Shown here: positions 1 to 9,773 of the stretch, one piece after another
Layout: each line of letters starts with the position of its first letter
Numbering within the stretch: the stretch's first letter is position 1
Assembly (NCBI RefSeq): GCF_025336525.1
Contig: NZ_JAOCZP010000008.1
Span: 124,001-188,000, forward strand
Length of the DNA: 64,000 nt
Direction of reading: 5' to 3'
From: Chelativorans salis
GTDB taxonomy: Bacteria > Pseudomonadota > Alphaproteobacteria > Rhizobiales > Rhizobiaceae
Notes under the pieces: generated by a model
What the model was told of the DNA's origin: nothing
Databases searched by the model: none
Seen by the model: the letters and a program-made list of their open reading frames with translations, nothing else
Made by a program: the position numbers and the translations under genes

Positions 1-184
1 CGCCCGTCAGTTCATGTTCCATCGCATCCCGCTGATACTGGCGTCATGGATGATCCCCCTCACGTCGCGCGTGGCAAGCAAGTGTGCGCCAGCGGCAGTT
101 TTGGCGCAAGCAGCCGGATCTCTGGCAGAAAAAACCCCGGCCGCGCCAGCGCCGCCGGGACTTTCGATTGGCCGGGCAATGGCG

Positions 185-727
185 TCAGGCGGCGACGGCT
201 TCGCCGGCCCGCAGGTTATCCAGAATATTCTGCGGGGAGGAGACGCCGTAGGGGTCGGTCTCGCAATTGTCGGCGAAGCCTTCCTCCTCGAACCACTGCT
301 CGATGACGCCGTCGTTGACGACCGCCGCATAGCGCCAGGAGCGCATGCCGAAGCCGAGATTGTCCTTGGCGACCAGCATGCCCATCTTGCGGGTAAACTC
401 GCCCGAGCCGTCGGGTATGAGCCTGATGTTCTTGATGCCTTGCGCCTTCCCCCAGGCGTTCATGACGAAGGCGTCGTTGACCGAGATGCAGTAGATCTCG
501 TCGATGCCTTCGGCCTGAAACTCGTCGTAGAGCTTCTCGAAATCCGGAAGCTGGTAGGTGGAGCAGGTGGGGGTGAAGGCGCCCGGTAACGAGAAGAGGA
601 CGACCCGCTTGCCCGCGAAATAGTCGGCGGTGGTCTTCTCTTCCCAGCGATAGGGATTCGGCCCTTCGATGCTCTCGTCGCGCACGCGGGTGCGGAAGGT
701 CACGTCGGGGACTTTTCTCAACCTCAT
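185..727 (-). CDS. Peroxiredoxin, Prx5 (type II) family
   Basis: A 180-residue thiol peroxidase expected to reduce hydrogen peroxide and organic hydroperoxides in the cytoplasm. The family signature PGAFTPTCST is present near residue 50, with the peroxidatic cysteine inside it. The length and the downstream motifs (IYCISVNDAFVMNAW, MGMLVAKDNLGFGMRSWRY) match Prx5-type AhpC/TSA proteins without a fused glutaredoxin. Further cysteines lie in IYCIS and near the C-terminus (ADNCET), so an intramolecular resolving cysteine is possible but not shown. It lies 198 bases downstream of lysE on the same strand, far enough to suggest its own promoter. It has no evident functional link to urease. Family assignment is firm; the physiological reductant is unknown. 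Confidence 0.93.
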   Translation of the reverse strand: MRLRKVPDVTFRTRVRDESIEGPNPYRWEEKTTADYFAGKRVVLFSLPGAFTPTCSTYQLPDFEKLYDEFQAEGIDEIYCISVNDAFVMNAWGKAQGIKNIRLIPDGSGEFTRKMGMLVAKDNLGFGMRSWRYAAVVNDGVIEQWFEEEGFADNCETDPYGVSSPQNILDNLRAGEAVAA

Positions 728-758
728 GAATGCAATCCTTCGACAACAGATGAACCAG

Positions 759-775
759 CCCCGGAAAACCCGGGG
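759..775. other. Hairpin between lysE and the peroxiredoxin gene
   Basis: A perfect six-base-pair inverted repeat (CCCCGG / CCGGGG) with a five-base loop, 32 bases upstream of the peroxiredoxin start. No T-run follows on either strand, so it is at best a weak terminator or a 5' UTR structure of the peroxiredoxin mRNA. Confidence 0.3.
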
Positions 776-925
776 AGGCTACAGACTTGGTTCTGGTCAT
801 GATCCGGTGCGGGGGAGGACCGCACCGAGTGTGGCGCTGCAATAGAACATGTTGCAGGTGCGAAGCCAAGTGCGGCAAGTTGCCGATTCTGTTGAGAGAG
901 CGAAGAAAGCCGAGGCTCTTCCTGG

Positions 926-1534
926 TCAGTGCCGCGAAAGCGCCATCGAGGCGCCCGAGGCGATCAGGACGCCGCCGACCAGGCGATTCAGATGCACGAA
1001 GACGCGACCTGACTTCAACACCTTTCCAAGCAGCACACCCGCCACGACGTAAAGCAGCACGGCGACCACTTCGAGCAGAAGAAAGACACCGCCCATGGCC
1101 GCAAGCTGGCTCCAGGCCGGCGCGGAGGCCGTGATGAACTGCGGAAAGAAGGCGGTGAAGACGGCGATTGCCTTGGGATTTGAGATGGCGATGAGGAAAT
1201 CCCGTCGCATCAACAGCTTCACAGCCGACTCCTCGGACTGTGCCGCAGCCAGCGCCCGCGCCTTGCGCCAGAACTGGATGCCGACATAGACGAGGTAGGC
1301 CGCGCCTATGAACTTGATGATCGTGAAGGCGGTGGCTGAGGCGGCGAGCACGGCGCCAAGGCCGACAATCGTGATCAGGATCAGGATAGCGAAGGCCGGC
1401 ATGCGGCCGAGACCACCCGCCATCGCGCGGACGAGGCCCAGCCGGGCGCCGTTCGAGAAGGCCAGCATATTGTTCGGTCCTGGCGCGCAATTGAGCGCAA
1501 AGCAGGCGGGAATGAAGATGGACCAGGCGATCAT
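926..1534 (-). CDS. LysE/RhtB-family amino-acid exporter
   Basis: A 202-residue inner-membrane protein of the LysE/RhtB superfamily, which exports amino acids or small metabolites. The N-terminus carries the family signature (NCAPGPNNMLAFSNGARLG, residues about 14-32), followed by alternating hydrophobic segments consistent with five or six membrane helices. A longer reading upstream to 1735 runs into ureC in another frame and is non-hydrophobic, so the ATG at 1534 was chosen. It begins 28 bases after the ureC stop and is probably read through from the urease operon, at the place where ureE usually stands in related genomes. A role with urea is not indicated by the sequence; substrate unknown. 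Confidence 0.85.
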   Translation of the reverse strand: MIAWSIFIPACFALNCAPGPNNMLAFSNGARLGLVRAMAGGLGRMPAFAILILITIVGLGAVLAASATAFTIIKFIGAAYLVYVGIQFWRKARALAAAQSEESAVKLLMRRDFLIAISNPKAIAVFTAFFPQFITASAPAWSQLAAMGGVFLLLEVVAVLLYVVAGVLLGKVLKSGRVFVHLNRLVGGVLIASGASMALSRH

Positions 1535-1562
1535 GGCGTATCCAGGTGATGGAGGCGCGACC

Positions 1563-3274
<1,712 letters not shown>

Positions 3275-3275
<1 letters not shown>

Positions 3276-3580
3276 CAGAGCTCTCCCATGATCTTCTGCT
3301 GGAAACCGTAGACCCTGCGTGCACCGGAAAGCGGCACCAGCCGCACCTCGCGCGTCTGGCCCGGCTCGAAGCGCACCGCCGTGCCGGCAGCGATGTCGAG
3401 GCGCATTCCGCGTGCCTTTTCGCGGTCAAAAGACAGAGCCTCGTTGACCTCGAAGAAGTGGTAGTGCGAGCCGACCTGCACCGGCCGGTCGCCGGTGTTG
3501 CTTACCTCCAACATTAACTGTTTCGCGCCGGCGTTGAGTTCGATTTCGCCAGTTTTCGTAATAACTTCACCCGGTATCAT
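3275..3580 (-). CDS. ureB: Urease beta subunit
   Basis: A 101-residue structural subunit of urease forming the UreABC trimer with UreA and UreC. It begins [18 protein letters not shown], characteristic of UreB, and contains the conserved segment [18 protein letters not shown] and the C-terminal [20 protein letters not shown] typical of the family. It is a separate gene, not the UreAB fusion seen in Helicobacter. It lies 26 bases after the ureJ/hupE-like gene and abuts ureC, consistent with a single polycistronic mRNA. No odd features. Confidence 0.98.
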
Positions 3581-3606
3581 GAGAAACTGATTCCTCCTTC
3601 AAATTG

Positions 3607-4197
3607 TCAGCCGGCGAAAGCTAGCCAGAGGCCGGCAAGGGCCGTGGCGAAGCCGGCTATGCGGGTCAGCGCCCGGCCTATGACATCCTTCTGCCAGCGG
3701 CCGAAGGCGAGGCCCAATGCGATGCCGGCGGCATGCAGAAGCGGGGTGGCGAGGGCAAAGCCGATGGCGAATTGCAGCGCGCCGGCGGTGCCGAGTTCGC
3801 CACCATGGGCATGGCCGTGAAAGAACGCGAAGAAGGCGACGACGCCGGCCACACCCGCAGCGGGCATCGGAATGGCGAGTGCCACCATGAGCCCGATGAA
3901 GACGACGGAAGCAAGGATCACCGGCTCCACCAGCGGCAGCGATGCGCCGAGAAGGGCGATGGCGAAGCCGAGCACCATCATGCCGGCGAAGGCGGCCGGC
4001 ACCAGCATGAGAGCCCGCTGCCCGAGCGTTGCCGCCCACAGGCCTACTGCCACCATCACCAGAACATGGTCGAGGCCGAAGAGCGGATGCGAGACACCGG
4101 CCATGAAGGAGCCGTGCTCGGCGGGGTTCAGATGCGCGAGGGCGGGTGCGGTGGCGGCGACGAGCGCTATGGCAGCAAATGCGAGACGTTTGAACAT
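3607..4197 (-). CDS. ureJ: HupE/UreJ-family membrane protein (probable nickel permease)
   Basis: A 196-residue protein with a signal-like N-terminus (cleavage plausible after ALA, residues 19-21) and about six hydrophobic segments. The HupE/UreJ signature is clear: HPLFGLDHVLVMVAVGLW (residues about 37-54) and the histidine-rich loop FFHGHAHGGELG. In this family these histidines are thought to bind nickel or cobalt, and HupE proteins move nickel across the membrane. Placement between ureA and ureB strongly suggests nickel supply to urease. Gaps to neighbours are 23 and 26 bases. Family certain; nickel transport is inferred from family and context. Confidence 0.92.
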   Translation of the reverse strand: MFKRLAFAAIALVAATAPALAHLNPAEHGSFMAGVSHPLFGLDHVLVMVAVGLWAATLGQRALMLVPAAFAGMMVLGFAIALLGASLPLVEPVILASVVFIGLMVALAIPMPAAGVAGVVAFFAFFHGHAHGGELGTAGALQFAIGFALATPLLHAAGIALGLAFGRWQKDVIGRALTRIAGFATALAGLWLAFAG

Positions 4198-4220
4198 GCG
4201 GGTTCCCTCGGAGTTCCTGG

Positions 4221-4523
4221 TCAGCGGATGGGTTCGTGGACGGTGACGAGCTTTGTGCCGTCGGGAAAGGTGGCTTCGACCTGGACGTCGTGGATCATCT
4301 CGGCGACGCCCTCCATCACCTGGTCACGAGTGATCACGTGGGCGCCCGCTTCCATGAGTTCGGCAACGGGCCGGCCGTCGCGCGCGCCCTCGACGACGAA
4401 ATCGGTGATCAGGGCGATCGCCTCGGGGTGGTTCAGCTTCACGCCGCGTTCCAGCCTGCGGCGGGCGACTTGCGCCGCCATGGCGATCAGCAGCTTGTCC
4501 TTTTCGCGGGGCGTCAGGTTCAT
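4221..4523 (-). CDS. ureA: Urease gamma subunit
   Basis: The 100-residue smallest urease subunit. It starts [20 protein letters not shown] and keeps the family segments [19 protein letters not shown] and the C-terminal [21 protein letters not shown]. It has a structural role in the (UreABC)3 complex. It sits 18 bases after ureD and 23 bases before ureJ in the same operon. Full length, no anomalies. Confidence 0.98.
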   Translation of the reverse strand: MNLTPREKDKLLIAMAAQVARRRLERGVKLNHPEAIALITDFVVEGARDGRPVAELMEAGAHVITRDQVMEGVAEMIHDVQVEATFPDGTKLVTVHEPIR

Positions 4524-4541
4524 GGCAGTCTCGTTTCCGTT

Positions 4542-5396
4542 TCAGATGGTCCATAGGCGGGGCAGGGCGCCGGCGCTTGAAAGGAGGGCGATGGCCGGCG
4601 CGAGCGTGCGCCGCAACATAAGGCCGGAAGGCGCGAGGATGCGCAAGACAAGGCGCTCACCGATGGCGCTCGCCGCGGCATGGGCGTGCGGCGCGATCAT
4701 CGCTCGCAGCGCTTCCAGCTTCTCTCCGGCGTCGGGCGTGACCGCTAGGAGGGTGGCGAAGGCGTTGTGGCCGGACAGCAGCGAGAGCCCGTCGCGCTCG
4801 ATATCGTCGCCGGTGAGCCGCGTCGTCTCGGCGTGGATCAGCCGGCCTGAACGATAGATGTGCCATCTATCCTTGAGTCGTGCGGAGCGTGCTGCCTCGC
4901 CCATTGCCTCGCGGCCGAGAAGGACGGCCTCGATGGCGGTGAATGTGGCGCCCTCCGCAAGCTCCACCTTCAGCGTGCGGTCGAGCCGGCTTGCCTCGAA
5001 CAGGATCGTCTCCTGCGGCAGCCAGTCGACATGGGCGCCTGGGCCGACGCGTAGCGCCGTCGATATGCGGGCATCATCCCCCGTCGAGCGGTAGATGCGT
5101 TCGCAGGCTTGCGTGGTCAGCACCAGCTTGGTGCCCGCCGCCGCTTCCGCCTTCCATTCCATGTGATCGCCGCCGGTGAGCCCGCCGGAGGTGTTGATCA
5201 GCACCGCCTCCAGCGCCTCGCCATGGCCGCGCGGCAGACGGATCTTACAGCAGCCTTCCTGGTAGAAGGTGTCGAGGCACGTTCGGCCGGCGCGCAACTT
5301 TGTGCCAAGCCGGCCCGCGCCGCGCGCGCGCTGCATGGAAGCAGGCGGGAGTGGTGGGGCATTGGAAATGGTCAAGGGGGCGGGCTGCACGGTCAC
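4542..5396 (-). CDS. ureD: Urease accessory protein UreD
   Basis: A 284-residue urease accessory protein (UreD/UreH) that binds apo-urease and, with UreF and UreG, delivers nickel and carbon dioxide for active-site assembly. Family segments include FYQEGCCKIRLP, LINTSGGLTGGDHMEW and LTTQACERIYRS, all diagnostic of UreD. Its ATG overlaps the urtE stop by four bases (ATGA at 5393-5396), which ties the urea importer and the urease genes into one transcript. UreF and UreG partners are missing from the window and must be encoded elsewhere. Confidence 0.97.
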   Translation of the reverse strand: MTVQPAPLTISNAPPLPPASMQRARGAGRLGTKLRAGRTCLDTFYQEGCCKIRLPRGHGEALEAVLINTSGGLTGGDHMEWKAEAAAGTKLVLTTQACERIYRSTGDDARISTALRVGPGAHVDWLPQETILFEASRLDRTLKVELAEGATFTAIEAVLLGREAMGEAARSARLKDRWHIYRSGRLIHAETTRLTGDDIERDGLSLLSGHNAFATLLAVTPDAGEKLEALRAMIAPHAHAAASAIGERLVLRILAPSGLMLRRTLAPAIALLSSAGALPRLWTI

Positions 5397-6103
5397 ACCA
5401 TCAAATGCCGCTTGATTTCCGGCTTATCGAGATCGGAGGCGGGGCCCGAATGGAGGATTTCCCCCCGATCCATGACGTAGATACTGTCGGCCAGTTCGCG
5501 GCAGAAGTCGAGATACTGCTCCACCAGCAGAATGGTCATGTCCAGTTCGTCGCGCAGGAATTGCAGCGCCCGGCCGATGTCCTTGATGATCGAGGGCTGG
5601 ATGCCCTCTGTCGGCTCATCGAGGATCAGCACGCTCGGCCGCGTGACCAGCGCCCTGCCGATGGCGAGCTGCTGCTGCTGGCCGCCGGACAGGTCGCCGC
5701 CCCGCCGAGAAAGCATCTCCTTCAGCACCGGAAAGAGGGTGAAGACCGCGTCTGGAATGGAGCGCTCGCTTGGTTTCAAAGGCGCAAAGCCTGTCTGCAG
5801 GTTCTCCCGCACCGTCAGAAGCGGAAAGATCTCGCGGCCCTGCGGCACGTAGCCGAGGCCGAGGCGGGCGCGCCTGTAGGGCGGGGACTTGTCGAGGGCC
5901 GCTCCGTCCAGGCGGATGTTGCCCCCCGAGATCGGGTGGACACCGGCGATGGCTCTGAGCAGCGAGGATTTTCCCACGCCGTTGCGGCCGAGGACGGCGG
6001 TGATGGCGGCGGGTTTGGCTTCGACACTCACCGATTTCAATGCCCGTGCGGCGCCGTAGTAAAGGTCGATGCCTTCGACGGCTAGTGCCGTTGCCATCCT
6101 CAC
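5393..6103 (-). CDS. urtE: Urea ABC transporter ATPase UrtE
   Basis: A 236-residue ABC ATPase of the branched-chain amino-acid (LivF-like) type. Walker A is GRNGVGKSS (residues about 39-47), the signature LSGGQQQQLAIGRAL and Walker B VLILDEPTEGIQPSII follow, and the DEPTEGIQPSI form is typical of UrtE. It pairs with UrtD to energise high-affinity urea uptake. It overlaps urtD and ureD by four bases each. Only the location in a complete urtABCDE series and the family signature decide urea over branched-chain amino acids, but the set is unambiguous. Confidence 0.96.
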   Translation of the reverse strand: MRMATALAVEGIDLYYGAARALKSVSVEAKPAAITAVLGRNGVGKSSLLRAIAGVHPISGGNIRLDGAALDKSPPYRRARLGLGYVPQGREIFPLLTVRENLQTGFAPLKPSERSIPDAVFTLFPVLKEMLSRRGGDLSGGQQQQLAIGRALVTRPSVLILDEPTEGIQPSIIKDIGRALQFLRDELDMTILLVEQYLDFCRELADSIYVMDRGEILHSGPASDLDKPEIKRHLMV

Positions 6104-6849
6104 CTCCCCAGATAGCTTTCGATGACGCGCGGGTCCGCACTCACATGGTCGAGGCTGCCCTGGGCCAGTACGGAACCTTCGGCCAGCACGGTGACGCGCG
6201 CGGCAAGGTCGCGGATGAAGCTCATATCGTGCTCCACCACGATGACGGAGCGAGACGCGGCAATCTCCTTCAGAAGCCTTGCCGTCTCCACCGTCTCGGC
6301 GTCGGTCATGCCCGCCACCGGCTCATCGACGAGCAGGAGCTTGGGGTCCTGGGCGAGCAGCATGCCGATTTCCAGCCACTGCTTCTGTCCATGGCTGAGA
6401 TTCGCGGCGAGTTCGTCGCGACGCACTGTCAGGCGGATGGTGGCGAGAATTTCTTCGAGGCGCTCCTCGTCTTCCTTCGAGGAGTTGTAGAACCAGGCGG
6501 AGAAGACGCCGCGCGGTTTCTTGAGCGCCAGTTCCAGATTGTCCCACACTGTGTGGCTTTCGAAGACGGTGGGTTTCTGGAATTTCCGGCCGATCCCCAG
6601 TTCGGCGATGGCCGCCTCGTCGAGCCGGGTCAGGTCTATGTCGCCGGTGAAGAAGACTTCGCCTTCATCGGGCCGCGTCTTGCCGGTGACGATGTCCATC
6701 ATGGTCGTCTTGCCGGCCCCGTTGGGGCCGATGATGGCCTGGAGTTCGCCATGCTGGACGATCAGCGACAGGTTGTTGATAGCCTTGAAGCCGTCGAAGG
6801 AGACGGACACGCCGTCGAGATAGAGGAGAGGGGGATGGTTCTGATCCAT
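6100..6849 (-). CDS. urtD: Urea ABC transporter ATPase UrtD
   Basis: A 249-residue ABC ATPase (LivG-like). Walker A GPNGAGKTTMMDIVTGKTRP, the UrtD-typical signature NLSHGQKQWLEIGMLLAQDP (in place of LSGGQ) and Walker B LLLVDEPVAGMTDAE are visible, ending with the common ADPRVIESYLGR tail. It forms the heterodimeric ATPase with UrtE. The start follows the urtC stop by ten bases; the stop overlaps the urtE start by four. The LSHGQ variant is normal for this family and does not imply loss of function. Confidence 0.96.
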   Translation of the reverse strand: MDQNHPPLLYLDGVSVSFDGFKAINNLSLIVQHGELQAIIGPNGAGKTTMMDIVTGKTRPDEGEVFFTGDIDLTRLDEAAIAELGIGRKFQKPTVFESHTVWDNLELALKKPRGVFSAWFYNSSKEDEERLEEILATIRLTVRRDELAANLSHGQKQWLEIGMLLAQDPKLLLVDEPVAGMTDAETVETARLLKEIAASRSVIVVEHDMSFIRDLAARVTVLAEGSVLAQGSLDHVSADPRVIESYLGR

Positions 6850-6859
6850 GGGCCGATTC

Positions 6860-8020
6860 CTATTCCGCCGGCGAGGGTTCGGGCGCGATGTCGCTGCCGC
6901 CCTCCGCCCTTGCTGAAGTGCGCCGCGCCTTCAGCGCCGTCCACCCCTGGGTTAGTGCGCCGACGATTCCCTTGGGCAGGAACAACGTGACGGCGACGAA
7001 GAGGCCGCCCAGCGCAAACAGCCAGAACTCGGGCCAAACGCCGGTGAACCAGGATTTGCCGGCGTTCACCAGCACTGCGCCGACGATGGGCCCGACGAGC
7101 GTTCCGCGTCCGCCGACGGCGGTCCAGATGACGATTTCGATGGAGTTGGCGGGCGCGAATTCGCCGGGGTTGATGATGCCGACCTGCGGCACGTAGAGCG
7201 CGCCCGCGATGCCGGCCATGACGGCCGAGGCGGTGAAGGCGAAGAGCTTGTAGTTGTCGACGCGGTAGCCGAGGAAGCGGGTGCGGCTTTCGGCGTCGCG
7301 CACAGCGACGAGTACTTTGCCGAGTTTCGAGTTCACGATGGCGGAGCAGACGATGAAGGCGAGCGCCAGGGCAATCGCCGAGGCGGCGAAGAGGGCGGCC
7401 CGCGTCGTGTCTGCCTGGAGGGGTGCGCCGAGGATGTCCTTGAAGTCGGTGAGGCCATTGTTGCCGCCGAAGCCCATATCGTTGCGGAAGAAGGCCAGGA
7501 GAAGCGCGTAGGTCATCGCCTGGGTGATGATGGAGAGGTAGACGCCGGTAACGCGCGAGCGGAAGGCGAACCAGCCGAAGACGAAGGCAAGCAGCCCCGG
7601 CACGAGCACGACCATAATGGCGGCGAACCAGAACATGTCGAAGCCGTGCCAGAACCAAGGTAGTTCTTGGTAGTTCAGGAACACCATGAAATCTGGCAGG
7701 ATCGGATTTGCATAGACGCCGCGGTCGCCGATCTGGCGCATCAGGTACATGCCCATGGCGTAGCCGCCGAGCGCGAAGAAGGCGCCGTGGCCGAGCGAGA
7801 GGATGCCGCAATAGCCCCATACGAGATCGAGCGCGAGGGCAAGCATCGCATAGGTGAGATACTTGCCGAACAGCGGCACGAAATGGTTGGCCACGCGCAG
7901 CGGGTGGCCGACGGGCAGATAGAGGTTGGAGGCCGGTACGGCGACGGCGATGATAAGCAGGATCGCCACCACCCATATGGCCTTGCCGTCGAAGGCGCGC
8001 AGGAGCGTTTTCGTGATCAT
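6860..8020 (-). CDS. urtC: Urea ABC transporter permease UrtC
   Basis: A 386-residue inner-membrane permease of the LivM type with about ten hydrophobic segments. The conserved cytoplasmic coupling region (VAVRDAESRTRFLGYRVDNYKLFAFT) and YCGILSLGHGAFFALGGYAMGMYL are typical of UrtC. The ATG at 8020 (MITKTLLRAF) was chosen because it makes a four-base ATGA overlap with the urtB stop; longer in-frame readings extend into urtB and are not membrane-like. It forms the transmembrane channel for urea with UrtB. Confidence 0.96.
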   Translation of the reverse strand: MITKTLLRAFDGKAIWVVAILLIIAVAVPASNLYLPVGHPLRVANHFVPLFGKYLTYAMLALALDLVWGYCGILSLGHGAFFALGGYAMGMYLMRQIGDRGVYANPILPDFMVFLNYQELPWFWHGFDMFWFAAIMVVLVPGLLAFVFGWFAFRSRVTGVYLSIITQAMTYALLLAFFRNDMGFGGNNGLTDFKDILGAPLQADTTRAALFAASAIALALAFIVCSAIVNSKLGKVLVAVRDAESRTRFLGYRVDNYKLFAFTASAVMAGIAGALYVPQVGIINPGEFAPANSIEIVIWTAVGGRGTLVGPIVGAVLVNAGKSWFTGVWPEFWLFALGGLFVAVTLFLPKGIVGALTQGWTALKARRTSARAEGGSDIAPEPSPAE

Positions 8021-9633
8021 GCGTCCACTGCCCGGCCCTTGAGCGCGAACAGTCCGCGCGGGCGCCGCTGGATGAAGAGAATGATGAAGACGAGGATGAA
8101 GATCTTGGCGAGCACGGCGCCGGCATAAGGCTCCAGGAACTTGTTGGCGACACCAAGCGTCAATGCCCCCACCAGCGTACCCCACAGGTTTCCCACACCG
8201 CCGAAGACGACGACCATGAAGGAGTCGATGATGTAGCTCTGGCCGAGGTTGGGCGAGACGTTGTCGATCTGCGAAAGCGCGACGCCCGCCATGCCGGCGA
8301 TACCGGAGCCAAGGCCGAAGGTCATGGCATCGACCCAGGGAGTGCGAATGCCCATGGAGGAGGCCATGCGGCGGTTCTGGGTCACGGCGCGCATCTGCAG
8401 GCCGAGCGGCGTGCGGTTGAGCACAGCGAGGAGGACGGCGAAGACGGCGAGCGCGAAGACGACGATCCACAGCCGGTTCCAGGTGATCGACAGGCCAGCG
8501 AGATCGAAGGCGCCGGACATCCAGGAGGGATTGCCTACCTCACGGTTGTTGGGGCCGAAAATGGTGCGCACGGTCTGCTGGAGGATGAGGCTCAGGCCCC
8601 AGGTGGCGAGCAGTGTTTCGAGTGGGCGTCCATAGAGCCAACGGATGATGCCGCGCTCGATGGCAATGCCGACGAGGGCGGTGACCAGGAAGGCGAGGGG
8701 AAGCGCGATGGCGAGCGAATAGTCGAAGAGGCCGGGGAAGGAGGTGCGGATCACCTGCTGCACGGCGAAGGTGGTATAGGCACCCAGCATGACGATCTCG
8801 CCATGGGCCATGTTGATGACGCCCATCGCGCCGAAGGTGATGGCCAGGCCGATCGCCGCCAGAAGGAGCACGGAGCCGAGCGACAGCCCGTACCAGACGT
8901 TTTGCAGTGCGTCGCGCAGGGCCAGCTTGCGTTCGATACCAGCGATGCCGCGCTCGATGACCGGCTGAAGCTCAGGCGCGGCGGAGGGGAGGGCGCCAGT
9001 CAGCATAGCCAGCGCCTCGCGGTCTCCGCGCGCGGCGAGGAGGTTGATGGCGGCCGCCTTCTCCTCGAGGCCGGCATCGGTCTTGATGATGATCGCGGCG
9101 CGCGCCGTCTCCATCATCTTCTTCACCTGCGGGTCTGTCTCGGCGGCGAGTGCCGTGTCCAGCAGTTCCAGGGAATCGGGATCGGCGTTTCTCAAGAGGC
9201 TGCTCGCAGCCCTGAGGCGCACTGGCGGGCTGGGGCTCATCAACGTCAGTTGCCCGATGGCGCTGCGGACGGCGCGGCGCAACCGATTGTTGACGCGGAT
9301 TTTTTCCAGAGCAGAGGAAGGGGCAGTACCCAGTTCCTCACCGGTGAGCGCGTCAGTCAGCGCATAGTCGCGACCGGAGCGCTTGCCCACCACCACGCGG
9401 CCGTCTTCCTCATGCACGTAAAGGTCGCCTTCGCCGAGCGCATTGAGCAGCCCCGCCACGCGATCGTCACCGGTGGCTGCAAGGTCGAAAATCACCTTCT
9501 CGCGATCGGAATAGCTGCCATCGGGCAGGGCGTTCACGAGAGCTTCAACGTCCTGCGCCAAGGCGCCGGGCAGGGCGGCGAGCAACAGGGCCAGCGCGAG
9601 GAGAAGCTTCGGGAAGAGGCGGGTCGGGTACAT
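8017..9633 (-). CDS. urtB: Urea ABC transporter permease UrtB
   Basis: A 538-residue protein with a signal peptide (about residues 1-26), a non-membrane N-terminal region of about 220 residues rich in alanine-leucine helices, and then a LivH-type permease domain (about residues 245-530, including INMAHGEIVMLGAYTTFAVQ). The long periplasmic N-terminal extension is normal for UrtB and distinguishes it from LivH. The start at 9633 follows a hairpin after urtA. Partner of UrtC in the membrane channel. Confidence 0.96.
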   Translation of the reverse strand: MYPTRLFPKLLLALALLLAALPGALAQDVEALVNALPDGSYSDREKVIFDLAATGDDRVAGLLNALGEGDLYVHEEDGRVVVGKRSGRDYALTDALTGEELGTAPSSALEKIRVNNRLRRAVRSAIGQLTLMSPSPPVRLRAASSLLRNADPDSLELLDTALAAETDPQVKKMMETARAAIIIKTDAGLEEKAAAINLLAARGDREALAMLTGALPSAAPELQPVIERGIAGIERKLALRDALQNVWYGLSLGSVLLLAAIGLAITFGAMGVINMAHGEIVMLGAYTTFAVQQVIRTSFPGLFDYSLAIALPLAFLVTALVGIAIERGIIRWLYGRPLETLLATWGLSLILQQTVRTIFGPNNREVGNPSWMSGAFDLAGLSITWNRLWIVVFALAVFAVLLAVLNRTPLGLQMRAVTQNRRMASSMGIRTPWVDAMTFGLGSGIAGMAGVALSQIDNVSPNLGQSYIIDSFMVVVFGGVGNLWGTLVGALTLGVANKFLEPYAGAVLAKIFILVFIILFIQRRPRGLFALKGRAVDA

Positions 9634-9739
9634 GGCTTTTGTTCTGCTTTTGCGGAAAGACCATCGCTTTGTCGCGCGCCCTTCTGGCCTGCCGATACCT
9701 CTCCCGGAAGGGAAGTGGCCGGTAGGCCAAAGAGGGTGT

Positions 9740-9767
9740 GAAGGGCGCGGCCTTGGCCACGCCCTTC
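9740..9767 (-). terminator. Intercistronic hairpin after urtA
   Basis: Just downstream of the urtA stop lies a long inverted repeat: GAAGGGCG pairs with CGCCCTTC, and inside it GGCC pairs with GGCC around a TT loop, giving a twelve-base-pair stem with one mismatch. No T-run follows, so it is unlikely to terminate fully. It more likely protects the abundant binding-protein mRNA from 3' decay or partly attenuates transcription into urtB. The structure is seen; the function is inferred. Confidence 0.6.
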
Positions 9768-9773
9768 AAGCAG

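Noticed and set aside
1-184. Possible gene at the window edge before the peroxiredoxin stop
   Set aside because: Short readings on both strands show no recognisable protein, and no ribosome site was evident.
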